This document shows positions 1 to 12,879 of a stretch of 64,000 nucleotides of DNA, piece after piece (position 1 is the first letter of the stretch; each line of letters starts with the position of its first letter). The stretch covers positions 62,001 through 126,000 of the forward strand of contig JAODTK010001144.1 in NCBI GenBank assembly GCA_026419785.1, written 5' to 3'. The notes below the pieces were generated by a model. It saw only the letters and a program-made list of their open reading frames with translations, had not been told where the DNA came from and ran no database searches. The translations under genes and the position numbers were made by a program. This stretch comes from Sclerodactyla briareus (taxonomy: Eukaryota > Echinodermata > Holothuroidea > Dendrochirotida > Sclerodactylidae).

Positions 1-1250
1 ACGGGCGCTCCCCTCCCGGGCCGAGGGTTAGCCCCCCTGACTCCTCCGGAGCCTTCATCCCACTTCTTCTACTCCTTCGACTCTCCTGAGCCTATCAACC
101 CTCCCGCAGCCGCGGTGCGACTTTCCCGTCCTCCTCTGGAGCTGCGGACCGCCTCTTCATGCCATCCGAAGCCAGCTCCCCTAGAACGCCAGCAAACACT
201 GTTTCGCTCATGACCCGGCTTGCATAGCCGGAGCCCGACACTTCCTGCCCTCCTTTGTAGATCGCCCTACAGAGAAGCCGAGGATCAGGACTGACCTGCC
301 AACTCACCAGAGCAGTGGTCAGACCTTCCTTGCCCTCCGGGTGAGATCACTCTACCGAGCCGGATCGAGCCTGCCAACTCTCCAAGCAGTGGTCCCACCT
401 CTTCCTGCCGGGCTCCCTTGGCTGTCCCCTGGGATTGTTTTCATCCCGATCTTCCTAGCCGTAGTCCGCTCCTCTCCCTGCCCCTGTGTGTAGGTCGGCC
501 CTACCGAGCATAGGATCGGGCCTGCCGACTCTTTCTGCCCTCCCTGAGCCGCATCGACTCTCCGGCCGTGTGTGGGCTCACCCGTGATCCGACCCTTTAG
601 GCCCTCCCGGGCCGGATTGGTACTCCCAAGCCGGCGGTCGCAGGCCGCGCACCTATCTTTCGACATCCGAACCAGGTCAGCTCCTTCGAGGCGGTGGGTC
701 GACCCCACGGGCGGTCCTTGGTCGTGTTCACACGTCGAAGACTACCTCTCACTCTGCCCGTCGGAATTCTATCCACGGTTGAGAGGCGTCAGGTGTGGGT
801 GCCGGTGCGGCGATCACGGCCACTGGTACGGGTGAAACAAACGAAGTTCGTTCGCAACGCACATCAACTCTCTTCTTTCTTCCTTTGTGTCGCTTTTCTC
901 AGCCCCTCCGGCATCGAAGGCTTTCTCTTTCCGTGTGGGGTATAGAACCTCGCAAGGCCCAATTCTGACAAGGTTTCCTGGGGTTTTCACATGTGCACTA
1001 CCCCTTTGCACCGCGAGCCTGGAGAGGTCCGGGCCCCCCCGAGCGCCCGATGCTATACGCTGTCTTTCGCGCGACGTATGCGAGCGTCTGTGTGTTTACC
1101 ACACGACGTTCGTTTCATGCGCTTTCTCCAACACAGTCTCGGCCTAGCCGCACGAGGGCTGCTCTGCATCTCTACAACCGACCAACAACCCCGCTTCGTG
1201 ACGGACAGTCCTGCCTCCAGTTGCCCGTCTAGTCTGGTGCAAAGTGCATA
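1..1250. repeat. GC-rich imperfect repeat block, no gene recognised
   Basis: This stretch is much richer in G and C than the rest of the window. It holds diverged repeated phrases: 'cctgccaactcaccagagcagtggtc' type strings near 296-322 and 371-394, and variants of 'accgagccggatcgagcctgcc' near 354-376 and 499-523. Open frames on both strands are short, overlap each other and look like GC-driven shadows. I compared it by eye with rRNA gene cores and saw none. It could be the untranslated end of a transposon or a spacer array. I do not know its function. Confidence 0.4.
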
Positions 1251-1575
1251 TGGTTAAGTTGAGTAGTGAATAGATTTCACAAAACTTACTGTGTTGTGAT
1301 CTGTGAACTACAATACTTACCCCATATGGACCGACCCACCCTACCGTCCCCACATTCCGTGCATCACGGGGCGTCCTCCTTCGTCAATCGCGCCTCGCCC
1401 CTCAATCCCTTTTGACGCCTCGCCTAGAAAACTAAAAGGACATCGGGTTGCCAGCCCGGTCTACTGTAAAAAGTTGCCAGAATTTTTCAATGGCGCGGGG
1501 TTGGGTGCAAAGTGCAATTGGTGTAAGTATTCATAGTTCACCAGATTCACAAACCCCAGTAGTTATTGTGAAATA
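1225..1575. repeat. Diverged direct-repeat pair
   Basis: A phrase around 'ggtgcaaagtgcatatgg' followed by 'gattcacaaa..' and a 'gttgtgatctgtgaa' tail occurs at about 1,227-1,300 and again, diverged, at about 1,496-1,570. The copies are about 270 bp apart and the second is also preceded by GC-rich DNA. This marks an old local duplication at the edge of the GC-rich block. From about 1,575 to 2,290 I see only AT-rich low-complexity DNA with no gene. Confidence 0.4.
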
Positions 1576-2289
1576 TATGTTATATATAGATAATTGATAG
1601 AAAATTAACTGTTACTTCCCCTTTATTTAAACCATCTTCTGAAGTCTCTGAAGACATGTTCCCAATCATTCGAATCCTTTTTTCTTCTCATTTAGTCCAT
1701 GGATACTATTCGTACCTATGTGTTAAGTCAATCAGCTCAATCATATGCTCGATCATGATCGTTTCGACTGCCGCCGAATGCTAAGTCTCGCCAGCACGCG
1801 CAGGCGTCGAGGACGTTGTGTTTTGTAGTTCACATGTAACGTCCCCCAGACGTGATTTTGGTGTGGAGCAGTTAGTGCTCCCCTATTATAGAGGTAGCAT
1901 AGTATTATCCTTTATAATAGACATCTGCTTCACGAAAAAAAAAAAAATTCCGTTATTGCAAACTTCACTCGCCAATTTCTTATTTTGTTTACTAAAAAGT
2001 TGAGCGAACCTCCTTTGTGAATCTTTGTTTTGGAATCATAACTTGCGTCGGATCTCCTTTTACTATTTTCTGATGTTGGTATATGACGGTACAGCTATAA
2101 AATGTCAATTTTGGCTGCGTGTTTTTTGCGGGAGAAATCGGGCATGTAGAGTTTGTCTTCCCGGGAACTTTACATTTTTTCCAGCCATGATTATCCTCTT
2201 GGCTATTCCTCCCATTTCACTTTCAAATTTCACTCGTAAGGTTTTTTTGTCTCGCCTAACTTTGTTCAAGGAGATTCATAGTGATCACT

Positions 2290-2500
2290 TTGTTTGTGTG
2301 TGTGTCTGTCTGTCTGTTCTTTCTGTCGGTCTGTCTTGTCTGTCTGTCCGTCCGTCTGTCTGTCCGTATGTGCGGTTAGATTCTCCTAACCGTGGAAGCC
2401 CCATGCGGGGAGACCCTTTTTTGTGGAGGGCGCGGTGAAGATTGCTTATGTCATCCACTTTTCTCCCAAAGACCATGCTCATTTGCATAAATTTGCCTTT
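2290..2500. repeat. TCTG/TCCG microsatellite plus flank, same family as the window's right end
   Basis: A degenerate (TCTG/TCCG)n tract at about 2,300-2,375 is followed by a flank reading 'gattctcctaaccgtggaagccccatg' and 'catccacttttctcccaaagacc'. The last 145 bases of the window (about 63,855-64,000) have the same order: TGTG/GTCTGTC tract, 'gatatctcctgaccgtgaaggccgtcatg', 'catccacttttgtcccaaaagaccg'. They are two copies of one dispersed repeat. From 2,500 to about 2,640 nothing else is seen. Confidence 0.6.
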
Positions 2501-2639
2501 TAATAAAATTGCCCGGCAGCGCTTGTGTACAAGTATCTTCTTGATCGTAGATGCATTGGTGATGCCCGTCGTGTATATAACAACTATGAACGTACACGAA
2601 TCGATCAGATTCCTGGCATTGTATATGCTAATTAATTAG

Positions 2640-4320
2640 TCTCTTTGCATATTTCTGCTATTTTTTTGAAGTTTGTTGTATTTTGCCGAAACTTGGTGGA
2701 GATTGGTTTAATCTATAATCCCAATGAATTTGACAGTAGGAGAGCCCCAGAGGGCCATTTATTTACTAATCTGTTATTCAAGGTCACTTAGGGGTCAAAA
2801 ACTTTTTTCCCTGTCCATAATCGAATTGAACTGTCTGTAAGGCGGGAGGTTCACCATTGGATATAATGTGACCTGCATGTGTGTGACGACCTCTGACCTC
2901 AATTGCCTCTGTCCCGGGTTGGTACGTGTGGTTACAGGTTGAGTCTTGGATAAATGTGCTTATTTAAGAGGTACAGGCACAAAAAATAGAAACGGTTTAT
3001 GTTTTCGGACATGTGATAGACCTTGTGTGCTTTAAATGGAGAGACGCACTCCCGCTCGATCGGAACGCTACTCTGGTATTTACAAGGGGTCCCAATATTT
3101 AATTTAATAGCTTTTTTTTTTCGCAATAACATTGGGCTGTTCATTGGAAATGGCAATATGCTTCTCTAGAGTGATGCATCACACTGGAATAACAATTGTT
3201 ATAAAAACGGCCATGTCCATTGAGAAGGTCTCATGCGGTCCCTTATGTTCAAAAACTGATTTAGTACTTTTTGGCATAGCACTGGGCATGTTCACCGAAT
3301 GCAAAATGCTCCTAAGAGTGGATGTCTCACATGGAGTTACAATTTCATAAAAACTGCCATGTCTTAAAGGTCTTCAAGGTCACTTAAGGGTAAAAAAAAC
3401 TGTTTTCCCCTGGCCATAATCGAGAATTGAATCTTTGAAGCTGGAAGGTTTCACACTATTGTCATATAATTTGTGGGACCTGCATGGGTGTGACCGCTGA
3501 CCTCAATTTGACCTCTGTCGGGTTGGTCATGTGGTTGAAGTTGATTCTTGATAAATGTGCTTATTTAAGGAGTTACTTTTAAAAAAATACACTGGTTATT
3601 TTTTGGTATGGTGATAGACCTTTGTGTGCTCTGGAGGAAACCCACTCCCGCTTTGATCTGACGCATACTTTTGGTAGTTCAAGGGGTCAAAGTTTTAATT
3701 TAATAGCTTTTTTCGCAATAACATCAGCGAGGCGTGTTCCATTGGAATGCAATATCTTCTAGGAGTGGCTGCATCACATGGAGCGTAACAATTTTATAAA
3801 AACTGTCATTCATTGAAGCATCAAAGGGCCTAGGGGTTAAAAACTGATTTAAGTACGTTTTGGCAATAGCACTGGCATGTTCATCAGAATGTAACATGGT
3901 CCTGGAGTGATGTATCCCATGAGAGTTTACATTTTCATAAAACTGCCATGGCATTAAGGTCATTCAAGGTCACTTAGGGGTCAAGATTTTTTCTGGCCAT
4001 ATCGGAGAATTGAAGATCTTTGAAGCCTGGAGGTTCACCATTGTTATACAATTGTTGACCTGCATTGGTGACCCTCTGCCCTCATTTGACCTCTGTCGGG
4101 TGTTCTGTGTTTTAAAGTTTTAGTCTTTGAATAAATGTGCTTATTTTATTTAAGGAGTTACGGGCCATAAAAAAAAAACTGGTTCTTTTTCGCTATGTGA
4201 TAGACCTTTGTGTCTTCCATTGGAGAAAAACCAACTCCCGCTTCGTCCGGCCGGCTACTTGTAGTTACAGAGGTCAAATTAATTTTAATTATCTTTTATC
4301 GCCATAACTAGCGTTGCATT
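2640..4320. repeat. 593-bp tandem repeat, left array
   Basis: A unit starting near 'tcgcaataacattgg' recurs at about 3,121, 3,714 and (diverged) 4,301, giving a period of about 593 bp. The DNA from about 2,640 to 3,120 is the tail of an earlier unit. Each unit has two similar halves, each with 'ctaggagtggatg.atcacatggag' and 'cataaaaactgccatgtcatt', then AGGTCA-rich DNA, then 'tgacctctgacctcaatttgacct'. The same unit reappears at 8.03-9.3 kb and at 55.3-56.4 kb. There is no open frame. It is satellite-like or part of a larger element. Confidence 0.75.
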
Positions 4321-7300
4321 GTAATCTCAATGTAAACTTGGTGGAGATGTCCCTTTGACCCGAGCATTTAAACAACGTGTAAAGGTCCTTAAGGTCATTT
4401 AATTAATAAGTTGCATAAATACAATTTTTTGAATTTTTTAAATGGCCAGTAACATTGGATGAATGCAGCTAGGGTGTTGTAGAGATTTGTCATGGTACTT
4501 TTTTGGTTCAGTATTCAAAACAACATCTATCACAAGGTCAAAAATGTCAAAGGTCAAGTTTTAAGAAATGTGTCCTAGTTTGGAGTTACAGCCAAAGAAA
4601 TAAAACTGTTCGATTTTTGATTTGATGGTCTATTCTGCTACATAGACGCAACCAACTCCCGCTTTGATCGACAACCTGGTTCTTAACTTACAAGGGGCTG
4701 AAAGTTGATTTTAATACCTTTGGTCGATAGCATAGGGTGGTGTATCTGATTACATATGCTTTTTGTGGCGTGGTGCCTCCAAATTGAGGCAAAGCATTTT
4801 TCATAAACACCGTCATGTCATCAAAGGTCATTCGAGGTCAGAACTGCCAAATATTAACCTTTCCTGGCAATCATTTTTAAGTGACTGGTGTTTAGAAACG
4901 GAAATTCGGGACATGCTGCATATGATCAAGGGTAACATTTTTCAATAAAACCGTTATGTCCATCAAAGGTCAGTCAATGTCCTTATGACAAAAACTGTCA
5001 AATAATAACCTTTCTTGCAACAAGCCTCCATAACTGTACTCTCCCTTTTTAGAAGGTTTTTTCTTGGGGACCCCTAGCACCAGCATGATTTGAAATCTAC
5101 TATTTTATAGCATGCTATCAATAACAAATGTTTTACTCATTTCAACCCCTCAGGCATGTTATTTTCCTTCATCCTAACTATATCCCTCTGTGACAGACAG
5201 AGTTTTCCTCCATTGTCAAAACCTCCTTTACCTGTGAGGTTCATCAGCCTGTCATAACCTCTTCTTGTCCCCTAACTGACCCATAAAGTGTAACACTCTC
5301 ATTTGTTTACACACTCCCAGGCACCTATTCAGAATGATGGTGTTCAGGTGTCACCTGAAGTAGCTCTGGGGTGTGAGATGTGGGTGGGAGGGTAATCCCT
5401 TGATCACTTATGCCAAGTAACAAAAAAAAATAGTGTTTTCTCGTCCTAACTTCGCGGAACTTTGGGGAGACCTTTTTTTTTTTTTTTTTTTTTGCTCCCA
5501 GACAGGTCCCAGAATACCCATATTTAGTACTGATGTTCGCGGTACAGCATTTCTGGAATGAGCATTAAGGCTTCTTTTTTCTTTTTTTTTTTTTTTCCCC
5601 TGAGGTTATACCCCCGTAGTGCCCAAAGCCATCCCAAAAGGTTCCTTACATAGTGTTGAAATGGCATCAGTATTAAGACTCTTTCCTTTAAAACATATTT
5701 TGAAGAAGGTATCAAATGAAGTTGTCCAAAAAAAACGAATTGACAATTACTAAAAAAACGCCGTGCGGCGTGGACGAGAACTGCTTTTTTTTTTTTTCCT
5801 TTGGCTTATCTATCATGCTTCAGCCATTAGGGCCCTGCATGACATCCTCCTGCCATGGAAGCCTAATTATATTGCTTCTATTCACTCTAGACAGGGGATT
5901 TAGAGTGTGGGTGTGACTCCCTAGGAAGTTGATGGAAATTAGATTATAAAGGGCATACTCTTTGATGAATATAGGATACTTTTTAGATTTAGGGTACATT
6001 TTATTGTTTTGACATAAGTATCTGAAGAGAACTATTAACTCGGTAAGTATTGGTTAATAATGGAAGGGTACAGTAGTAGGATCAAGGGGTGTATTCACTG
6101 ATGGCAATGAAATGTTTAAATATTTAAAGAGGTATTGGGATATCAAGCAACATATCGAATGCCTTGTAAATTGTTTGCATGGTGCTAAAAGAAGAAAATC
6201 ACTGATCGCAGCAACGTGAGACACGGGGGGAGATCGCCTTGTTTTAACGGTAAAAGTCGTTACCATACTTGCCAAAATTGATTTGCTTGTCGTAAAAAAA
6301 TTAATCACGTAATCCACACAGATGAACACACAGCCACCCAGCTGTATTCATTTTTGGGGCAGTGGGGTTCCCCCTGAGTACTACTCTTTTTCATGGCGTG
6401 TATAGCCCTAGAGGATCCGCAGGCAAAGGAAGGGAGCACCTGACTTTCAGGACTAATCTGCATAACCCTGTACAATGCATATGTAGCCTGAAGGCAAATG
6501 TTTGTCACTATCCACGAGCTCCCTCATTGAGTTCTGGGGGTATATTAATCAGTAAGGCTACAGTTTCTGTTCTGCATGTTTTAAAGTCATTTCAGCCTCC
6601 ATATTCTTGTCCTCTTTTTCCAGCCACAAAACTACCCATACTGTAGTTAATCTATTGTATTGACTGTATGAAAACTAACTACAATTGAAAAAGATCACGC
6701 TGGCTTATTCGAAATTGTGTTAACTGATCACCATTTCTCCAAAAATAGAACCTGTTTATGCTTACATCAATGAGAGATAAATCAAACAGTGTAGAGGGTG
6801 TGCAGAAGGCCACAGGGGTACACTATCAGGTCAACATTGGAGCACCATTATTGTGCGATTGTTTTGTTTGAAAACAGAAAGTGGTGACATGTTAAGATAA
6901 ACTGTGATGATACAGTAGCTGAAATGATGGTACTTGCACCCAAGAATCAGGCTGTTGATTGCTCGTATGATCCATTGTGGAATACACAACCTACCTTACA
7001 TTGTCATGCAAGACTTGTATTTGAACTGTGCTAGGTACGAGAAATGACAGTCCAAACAAAACCCCCACTGAACTATGGAAATTCAAGTAGTGGCCGTGTT
7101 GCTTGCGTGCCAGGTGGCCTTGGAAAACATGTCCCTTGTAAATATTTACATCATTCTAATTGGCCCTAAACCAATAAACGGATTTCCCACACGTCATCAG
7201 ACTCAGATGTAGCATTACCAAGTTCGTGCAGGTATGGTTTTAAATAATCTTGAATCAAAAATGGGAATATCTGTTACGCTCATGGTATTATTATATAGCA

Positions 7301-8024
7301 TTGCCCTGACCCTCTATTAAGTGAGAGCTTATCGGACAATGGCCCCAAGGGCAATTGGGCTCTGAAATGATCTGCTTGTTTCAAGTAATATTGTATCCAT
7401 TGGATTTCAGATGAATTTATCACATGAAGATTTCCATGGTCCAAACAGAGTCCAAATGTGACCTTTAAAACTGAAATTCGCTCATTTCTTTCAGCTTTCC
7501 ATTTGAAGTTACCACAGTCAATCTACTGCCTGGTCCTGGGGCATGTTGCACTCATAATACTGTCCAAAGTCCCTTTCCCCCCTCCTGTTGAAAATGATTA
7601 TGTGAGACAGAACTTCTTTTTCACAGATCTTCACATTTGCTGTTTTCCTTGGAGGTGGTTACCACCCCGGTAGGGTAACACTGTTGGAGCGGGGGCAGGG
7701 TGGGGGGGGGGGGTTAGGGTGAAGCTCATGGCTATTATATCCCCACTTTGGGGAATATTATGGTTTTGGGCAGTGTCGTCTCTGTCGCCACGATCCTGCT
7801 TCGGAAGATTCTCCGGGTGGGAACGCAATACATTCTCTATGGCAAACGGCTGATTGACACGATACTTTGCACACATGTTCGCTCCCACGAAATCTTGGAT
7901 GAGTTCGAATGTGGGCGTCGCTCCACCACTCTGCGCAGCCATCTTGGACTCTCAATGGAACTGAATGATATGGTTCGACAGGTACTCCCAAGTGCCTTGT
8001 CCGATCCTGTGAAACCTTATGCTT
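3111..8024. repeat. Tandem duplication, unit A (about 4.9 kb)
   Basis: This block is repeated almost in full as unit B at 8,025-13,055, in direct orientation, offset by 4.9-5.06 kb. Landmarks shared in order are: the 593-bp repeat, a 'gcatgttattttcc' segment (5,155 and 10,184), a T-rich tract (5,470 and 10,533), 'gtggacgagaactgctttt' (5,768 and 10,815), a GATCGCG core (6,180 and 11,225), 'aaactgaaattcgctcatttctttcagc' (7,467 and 12,513) and the 'gatgagttcgaatgtgggcgtcgc' module (7,896 and 12,935). At the join near 8,024 the end 'gtgaaacctta' runs into 'gctttttcgcaataacattgg', the start of unit B. No coding exon is recognised in it. Confidence 0.85.
6160..6243 (+). repeat. Conserved-core dispersed repeat, copy 1
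   Basis: The order 'gccttgtaaattgtttgcatgg', 'gctaaaagaagaa', 'actgatcgc', 'gtgagacac', 'agatcgccttgtt' defines a core of about 80 bp. It is found five times in the window: here, 11,208-11,290, 52,108-52,175, 60,521-60,605, and inverted at 62,300-62,390. The core is better kept than its surroundings. No open frame is associated with it. Confidence 0.7.
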
Positions 8025-8034
8025 TTTCGCAATA

Positions 8035-8095
8035 ACATTGGGCGTGATCATTGGATGCATATGCTTCTGGAGTGGATGCATCACATTGAGAGTAA

Positions 8096-8135
<40 letters not shown>

Positions 8136-9300
8136 TGTTGTTTTTAAAATAATAATTTTAATAAAAACGCCATGTCATTTGAGGTCATCAGAGGTCACTT
8201 AGGGGTCCAAACTGATTTTAGTACTTTTTGGCAATAGGCCTGGGCATGTTCATCAGACTTCAAATGCTCCTAGGAGTGGATGTATCAACATGGAGAGTTA
8301 CAATTTTCATAAAAACTCTAAACTGCCATGTCAATTAAAGGTCCTTCAAGGTCACTTAAGGGTCAAAACTGTTTTTCTTCTCTCTGGCCCATATCGGAGA
8401 ATTGAATATTTGTGGAAGCTGGAAGGTTCACTATGTCATATCCTTGTTGAGCCTTCATGTGTGTGACCTCTGACCTCAATTTAACCTCTGTTGTTCATGT
8501 GGTTGAAGGTTGAGTCTTGAATAAATGTGCTTATTTTAAGGAGTTACAGGCAAAAAAAATAGAAACTTGGTTATTTTTTGGATGATGTGATTAACCTTTG
8601 TGTGCTTCATGGAGGAAACCAACCCCCGCTTCGATCGACGGCATACTTTGGTAGTTACAAGGGGTCAAAGTTTAATTTAATAGCTTTTTGTCGCATACAA
8701 TCAGGCGGTTCATTGGAATGCATATGCCCTCTAGGAGTGGTGATCATCACATGGAGAGTAACATTTTTAATAAAACTGTCATCTCATTGAAGGTCATCAA
8801 AGGTCACGTAGGGGTAAAAACTGATTATAGTACTTTTTTGGCAGAGCCCTGGCCAATGTTCATCAGAATGTAAATGCTCCCCCCTTTAGGGGATTTGATG
8901 TATCACATGGCAGAGTTACAATTTTCATAAAAAAAACTGCCATGTCATTAAAGGTCATTCAAGGTCACTTAGGGTCAAGACTGTTTTCTTTCTGCCATAG
9001 CGGAAATTGAATATCTCTGTGACGGCTGGAAGGTTCACCATTGTGATACAATTGTTTTTGACCTGGCATTGTGTAGTGACCTCTGACCTGATTTTGCCCT
9101 CTGTCGGGTGGTCATGTGGTTAAAAGGTTGATTTTGGAATAAATATGCTTATTTAAGGAGTTCCGGGCCAAAAAAAAAAAACTGGTTATTTTGGATTGTG
9201 ATAGACTTGTGTGCTTCATGGAGAAAACCAACCCCGCTTTCGATCGGCACGCATACTTTGTATTACAAGAGGTCAACTTTTAATTTAATAGCTTTTTCTC
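8035..9300. repeat. 593-bp tandem repeat inside unit B
   Basis: Two further units of the 593-bp family start at about 8,028 and 8,690 and a third, diverged, begins at about 9,290. They contain intact DR4 pairs of AGGTCA at 8,182-8,197, 8,791-8,806 and 8,952-8,967, and TGACCT-C-TGACCT pairs at about 8,464 and 9,078. The first unit is lengthened by the T-run at 8,099. Confidence 0.75.
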
Positions 9301-11207
9301 AATAACATTAGGCGTGTTCATTGTGAATCCTCATGAAACTTGTGTAGATGGTACAACCTTTGATCCCGATAAATTTAACAACAGGTAAAGGGCACTTAAG
9401 GTCATTTTAATTGAATAATTTGCATAAATGACATAACCACAATTTTTTTGATTTTGTTAAATGGCCCGTAACAATTGGAAAGAATGCAGCTAATGGTGTT
9501 GTATATATTGTCTTGGTAATTTTTGGGTTCAAGTAATCACACACATCTATAGACAAGGTCAAAAGATTAAAGGTCAAGTTTTAAAAAATTTCCTATTTTA
9601 AGTATTTACAGCCAAGACATAAAAACTGTCGATTTTGGGATATGTTGATAGTTTCTCTATCTCTGCTACATATACGAACCCAACTCCCTCTAATCTACAC
9701 CTGGTCTTAATTACCAGGGGTAAAAGGTTGATTTTAATACTTTTGGGCGATAGCATAGGGGTGTGGTGTACCTGATATCATAATGCTTTTGGGGCTTGGT
9801 GCATCACCTTGAGGCAAGCATTTTCATAAAACCGTCATTTCATCAAGGTCATCGAGGTCAAGAAAACTGCCAAATATTAACATTCTCTGCAATCATTTTA
9901 GTGACTGTGTGTTATATAACTGAAATTTCGGGACATGCTGTATATGATCAAGGGTAACATTTTTCATAAAAACCGTTATGTCCTCAAAGGTCATTCAAGG
10001 TCACTTAGGGGACCAAAACTGTCAATAATAACATTTACTGCAACAAGTTCCAGAGACTGTACGCTACCTTTTTAAGATGGTTTTGTCTTGGGGCACCCTA
10101 GTTGACACATGATGCTGAAATCACTATTATTTAGCATGCTAATCATTAAACAAAAAATGTTTTTCTCATTCCAACCCCTCAGGCATGTTATTTCCATGCA
10201 TCTTAACTAGTATTCCCATCTGTGCCAGACAGAGATTTCATCCCTTGTCAAAACCTGCTTTTTATAACCTGAGTTTCACACATCAGCCTGTCCTAACTCT
10301 TTCTGGCCCCTACAACTACCATATAAAGTGTAAACACTCAGTCATTTGTTACCACTTACTCCCCAGGACCTATTCAAGAAAAAATTGGAAAATGGGTGTC
10401 AGGTGTCACCTGCAGTACTCTGGTGTGTGAGATGGTGGGAGGGAGGGTAACTCCCTTTGTATCACTTAGGCCAAGTAAAAAAAATAATAGTTTCTCGTCC
10501 TAAGTTCGCTGAAAGTTTGGGCGTGAGGACCTTTTTTTTTTTTTTTTTTTTGCTCTCAGCCAGTCCAGAATACCCATATTTCGTACTGTATGTTCGCGGG
10601 TAAGAGTTCTGGAAATGAGCATGAGGCTTATCTTTTTTTTCTTTTTTTTCCCCTAGTTTACCCCCTAGTGGCCACAAAGCCCTCCCCAAATGTTCCTTAC
10701 ATAGTTAGCATGGGCATCAGTAGTAAGCTTTTTCCTTTAAACCATATTGTGAAGAGTTTCAGTGAAGTTGTCCAAAAAAAAAGAATTGACAATAATCTAA
10801 AAAGCGTGCGGGCCGTGGACGAGAACTGCTTTTTTTTTTTTACTTGGCCTTATATAGTCATAGCTTCCGCTACACAATAGGGCCTACATGACTCCTCCCA
10901 GGGAAGCCTAATTAGATGCTTCTTCCACTCTAGGACAGGGGATTGAGAGGGTGGGTGTGACCTCCCTAGGAAGTTGATGGAAGTAGTACATGTGAAAGGG
11001 GACATACTCTTTGATGATATATAGGATAAATTATTAGATTAGGGTACTTTACATTGTTTGGACAATACAGTAATCTGAAGGGAACTGATTAACTCGGTAC
11101 GTTTGTTATCAGGAAGTGTACAGTAGGTAGGATCAGGGGTGTAGTCAATGGATGGCATAATGTTGACAGATTTAATAGGTATTGGGATATCAAAGCAACA
11201 TATGGAT

Positions 11208-11290
11208 GCCCTTGTAATTGTTTGCATGGTGACTAAAAGAATAAATCATGATCGCGCACCAGGTGAGACCTGGGGGCGATCGCCCTTGTT
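11208..11290 (+). repeat. Conserved-core dispersed repeat, copy 2
   Basis: Second copy of the five-member core family, inside duplication unit B and so the direct counterpart of copy 1. It ends with a 12-bp palindrome GGGCGATCGCCC at about 11,273-11,284, which the other copies keep only in part. Confidence 0.7.
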
Positions 11291-12879
11291 TTACGGTAAA
11301 GCGGTACCAGACTTGGCCAAACTTGATTTGCTGTAGTACAAAAATGTAATCACAACCGTAATCACACAGATGAACAACGCCACCCAGCTGTAATTCAATT
11401 TTTGGGGCTTGGGTGCCCCCTTGAGTACTAACTCGTTTCAGGCGTGTATAGCACTAGAGGATCAGCAGGCAAAGGAAGGAGCACATGAAACTTTCAGAAG
11501 ACTAATCTACATACCCTGTACGCAATGCATATGGTAAGTCCTGAAGGCAAATGGTTTGTCACTATCCCGAAGTCTACCCTCATTGAGTTCTGGGAGTATA
11601 TTTATACAGTAGGCTACAGTTGCTGTTCTGCATGTTTTAAAGTCCCATTCAGCTCCATTCTTGTCCTCACTTTCCATCCACAAAACTACCCCGATACTGG
11701 TATTAATCTATTGTATTGACTGATATGAAAACTAACTACAATTGAAAAAGAATCAGCTGGCTTATTCGAAAATGTGTTAACTGATCACCATTTTCTCCAA
11801 AATTAACCTGTTTATGCTTACAATCAATGAGATGATATAAAGTACAGTGTAGAAGGTTGTCCATAGGCCACAGGGTAACCCTAGCATCACATTGGAGCAA
11901 CATGAATTGTGCGATTGGTTTTGTTTGAAAAAGAAAGTGGTGACATGTTAAGATAAACTGTGATGATACAGTGCGAATGGGGTACTTGCAACCAAGATCA
12001 GGCTGTTGATGCTCGTATTGAACCATTGTGGAATACAACACCTACCTTACATGGTCATGCAAGAACTTGTATTTGAACTGTGATAGGTACGAGAAATGAC
12101 ATGTCAAAACAAACCCCACACTTGAACTATGGAAATTCAAGTATGTGGCCGTGTTGCTTGCGTTGCCAGGTGGCCTTGGAAAACATGTCCCTTGTAAATA
12201 TTACATCATTCTAATTGGCCCTAAACCAATAAACGGGATTTCCCACAATCAGTTCAGACTCAGATGTAAGCATGACCAAGTTCGTGCAGTATGATAATCT
12301 TGAAGCAAAAATGGGATATTGTTACTCCATGGTATTATGTATATTGCATGCCCTGCCCCTCTATGTAAGTGAGAGCTTATCGGACATGCGCCAAGGGCAA
12401 TTGGGCTCTGAAATGATCTGCTTGTTTCAATTAAAATTGTGACAGCTGGATTTCAGAATGAATTATCAATGAAGATGAGTCCATGGTCCAAACAGAGTCC
12501 AAATGTGACCTTTAAAACTGAAATTCGCTCATTTCTTTCAGCTTTCCATTTGAAGTTACAGACAGTCAATCTACTGCCTGGTCCTGGGGCATGTTGCACT
12601 CAAAGTACTGTCAAAGTCCTTTTCCCCCCTCCTGTGAAAATGATTATTTGAGACAAACTTCTTTGTCACAGATCTTCAAATTATGCCTGTTTTCCTTGGA
12701 GGGGGTACCCCGGTAGGTACCACTGTTGGAGCAGGGTGGGGGGGGGGGGGGTTAAGGGTGAAGCCCAATGTGATTATTATATCCCCACTTTGGGGATATT
12801 ATGGTTTTGGCAGTGTCGTCTCTGTCGCCACCGTCGCTGCTGCCGGAAGATTCTCGTGTGAACGCAATAATTCTCTATG

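Noticed and set aside
1..1250. Ribosomal RNA genes
   Set aside because: No conserved rRNA core text was recognised on either strand; only GC-rich composition suggested it.
6160..11290. The GATCGCG cores as CRISPR repeats or a prokaryotic regulatory site
   Set aside because: Copies are kilobases apart, one is inverted, and the window is eukaryotic.
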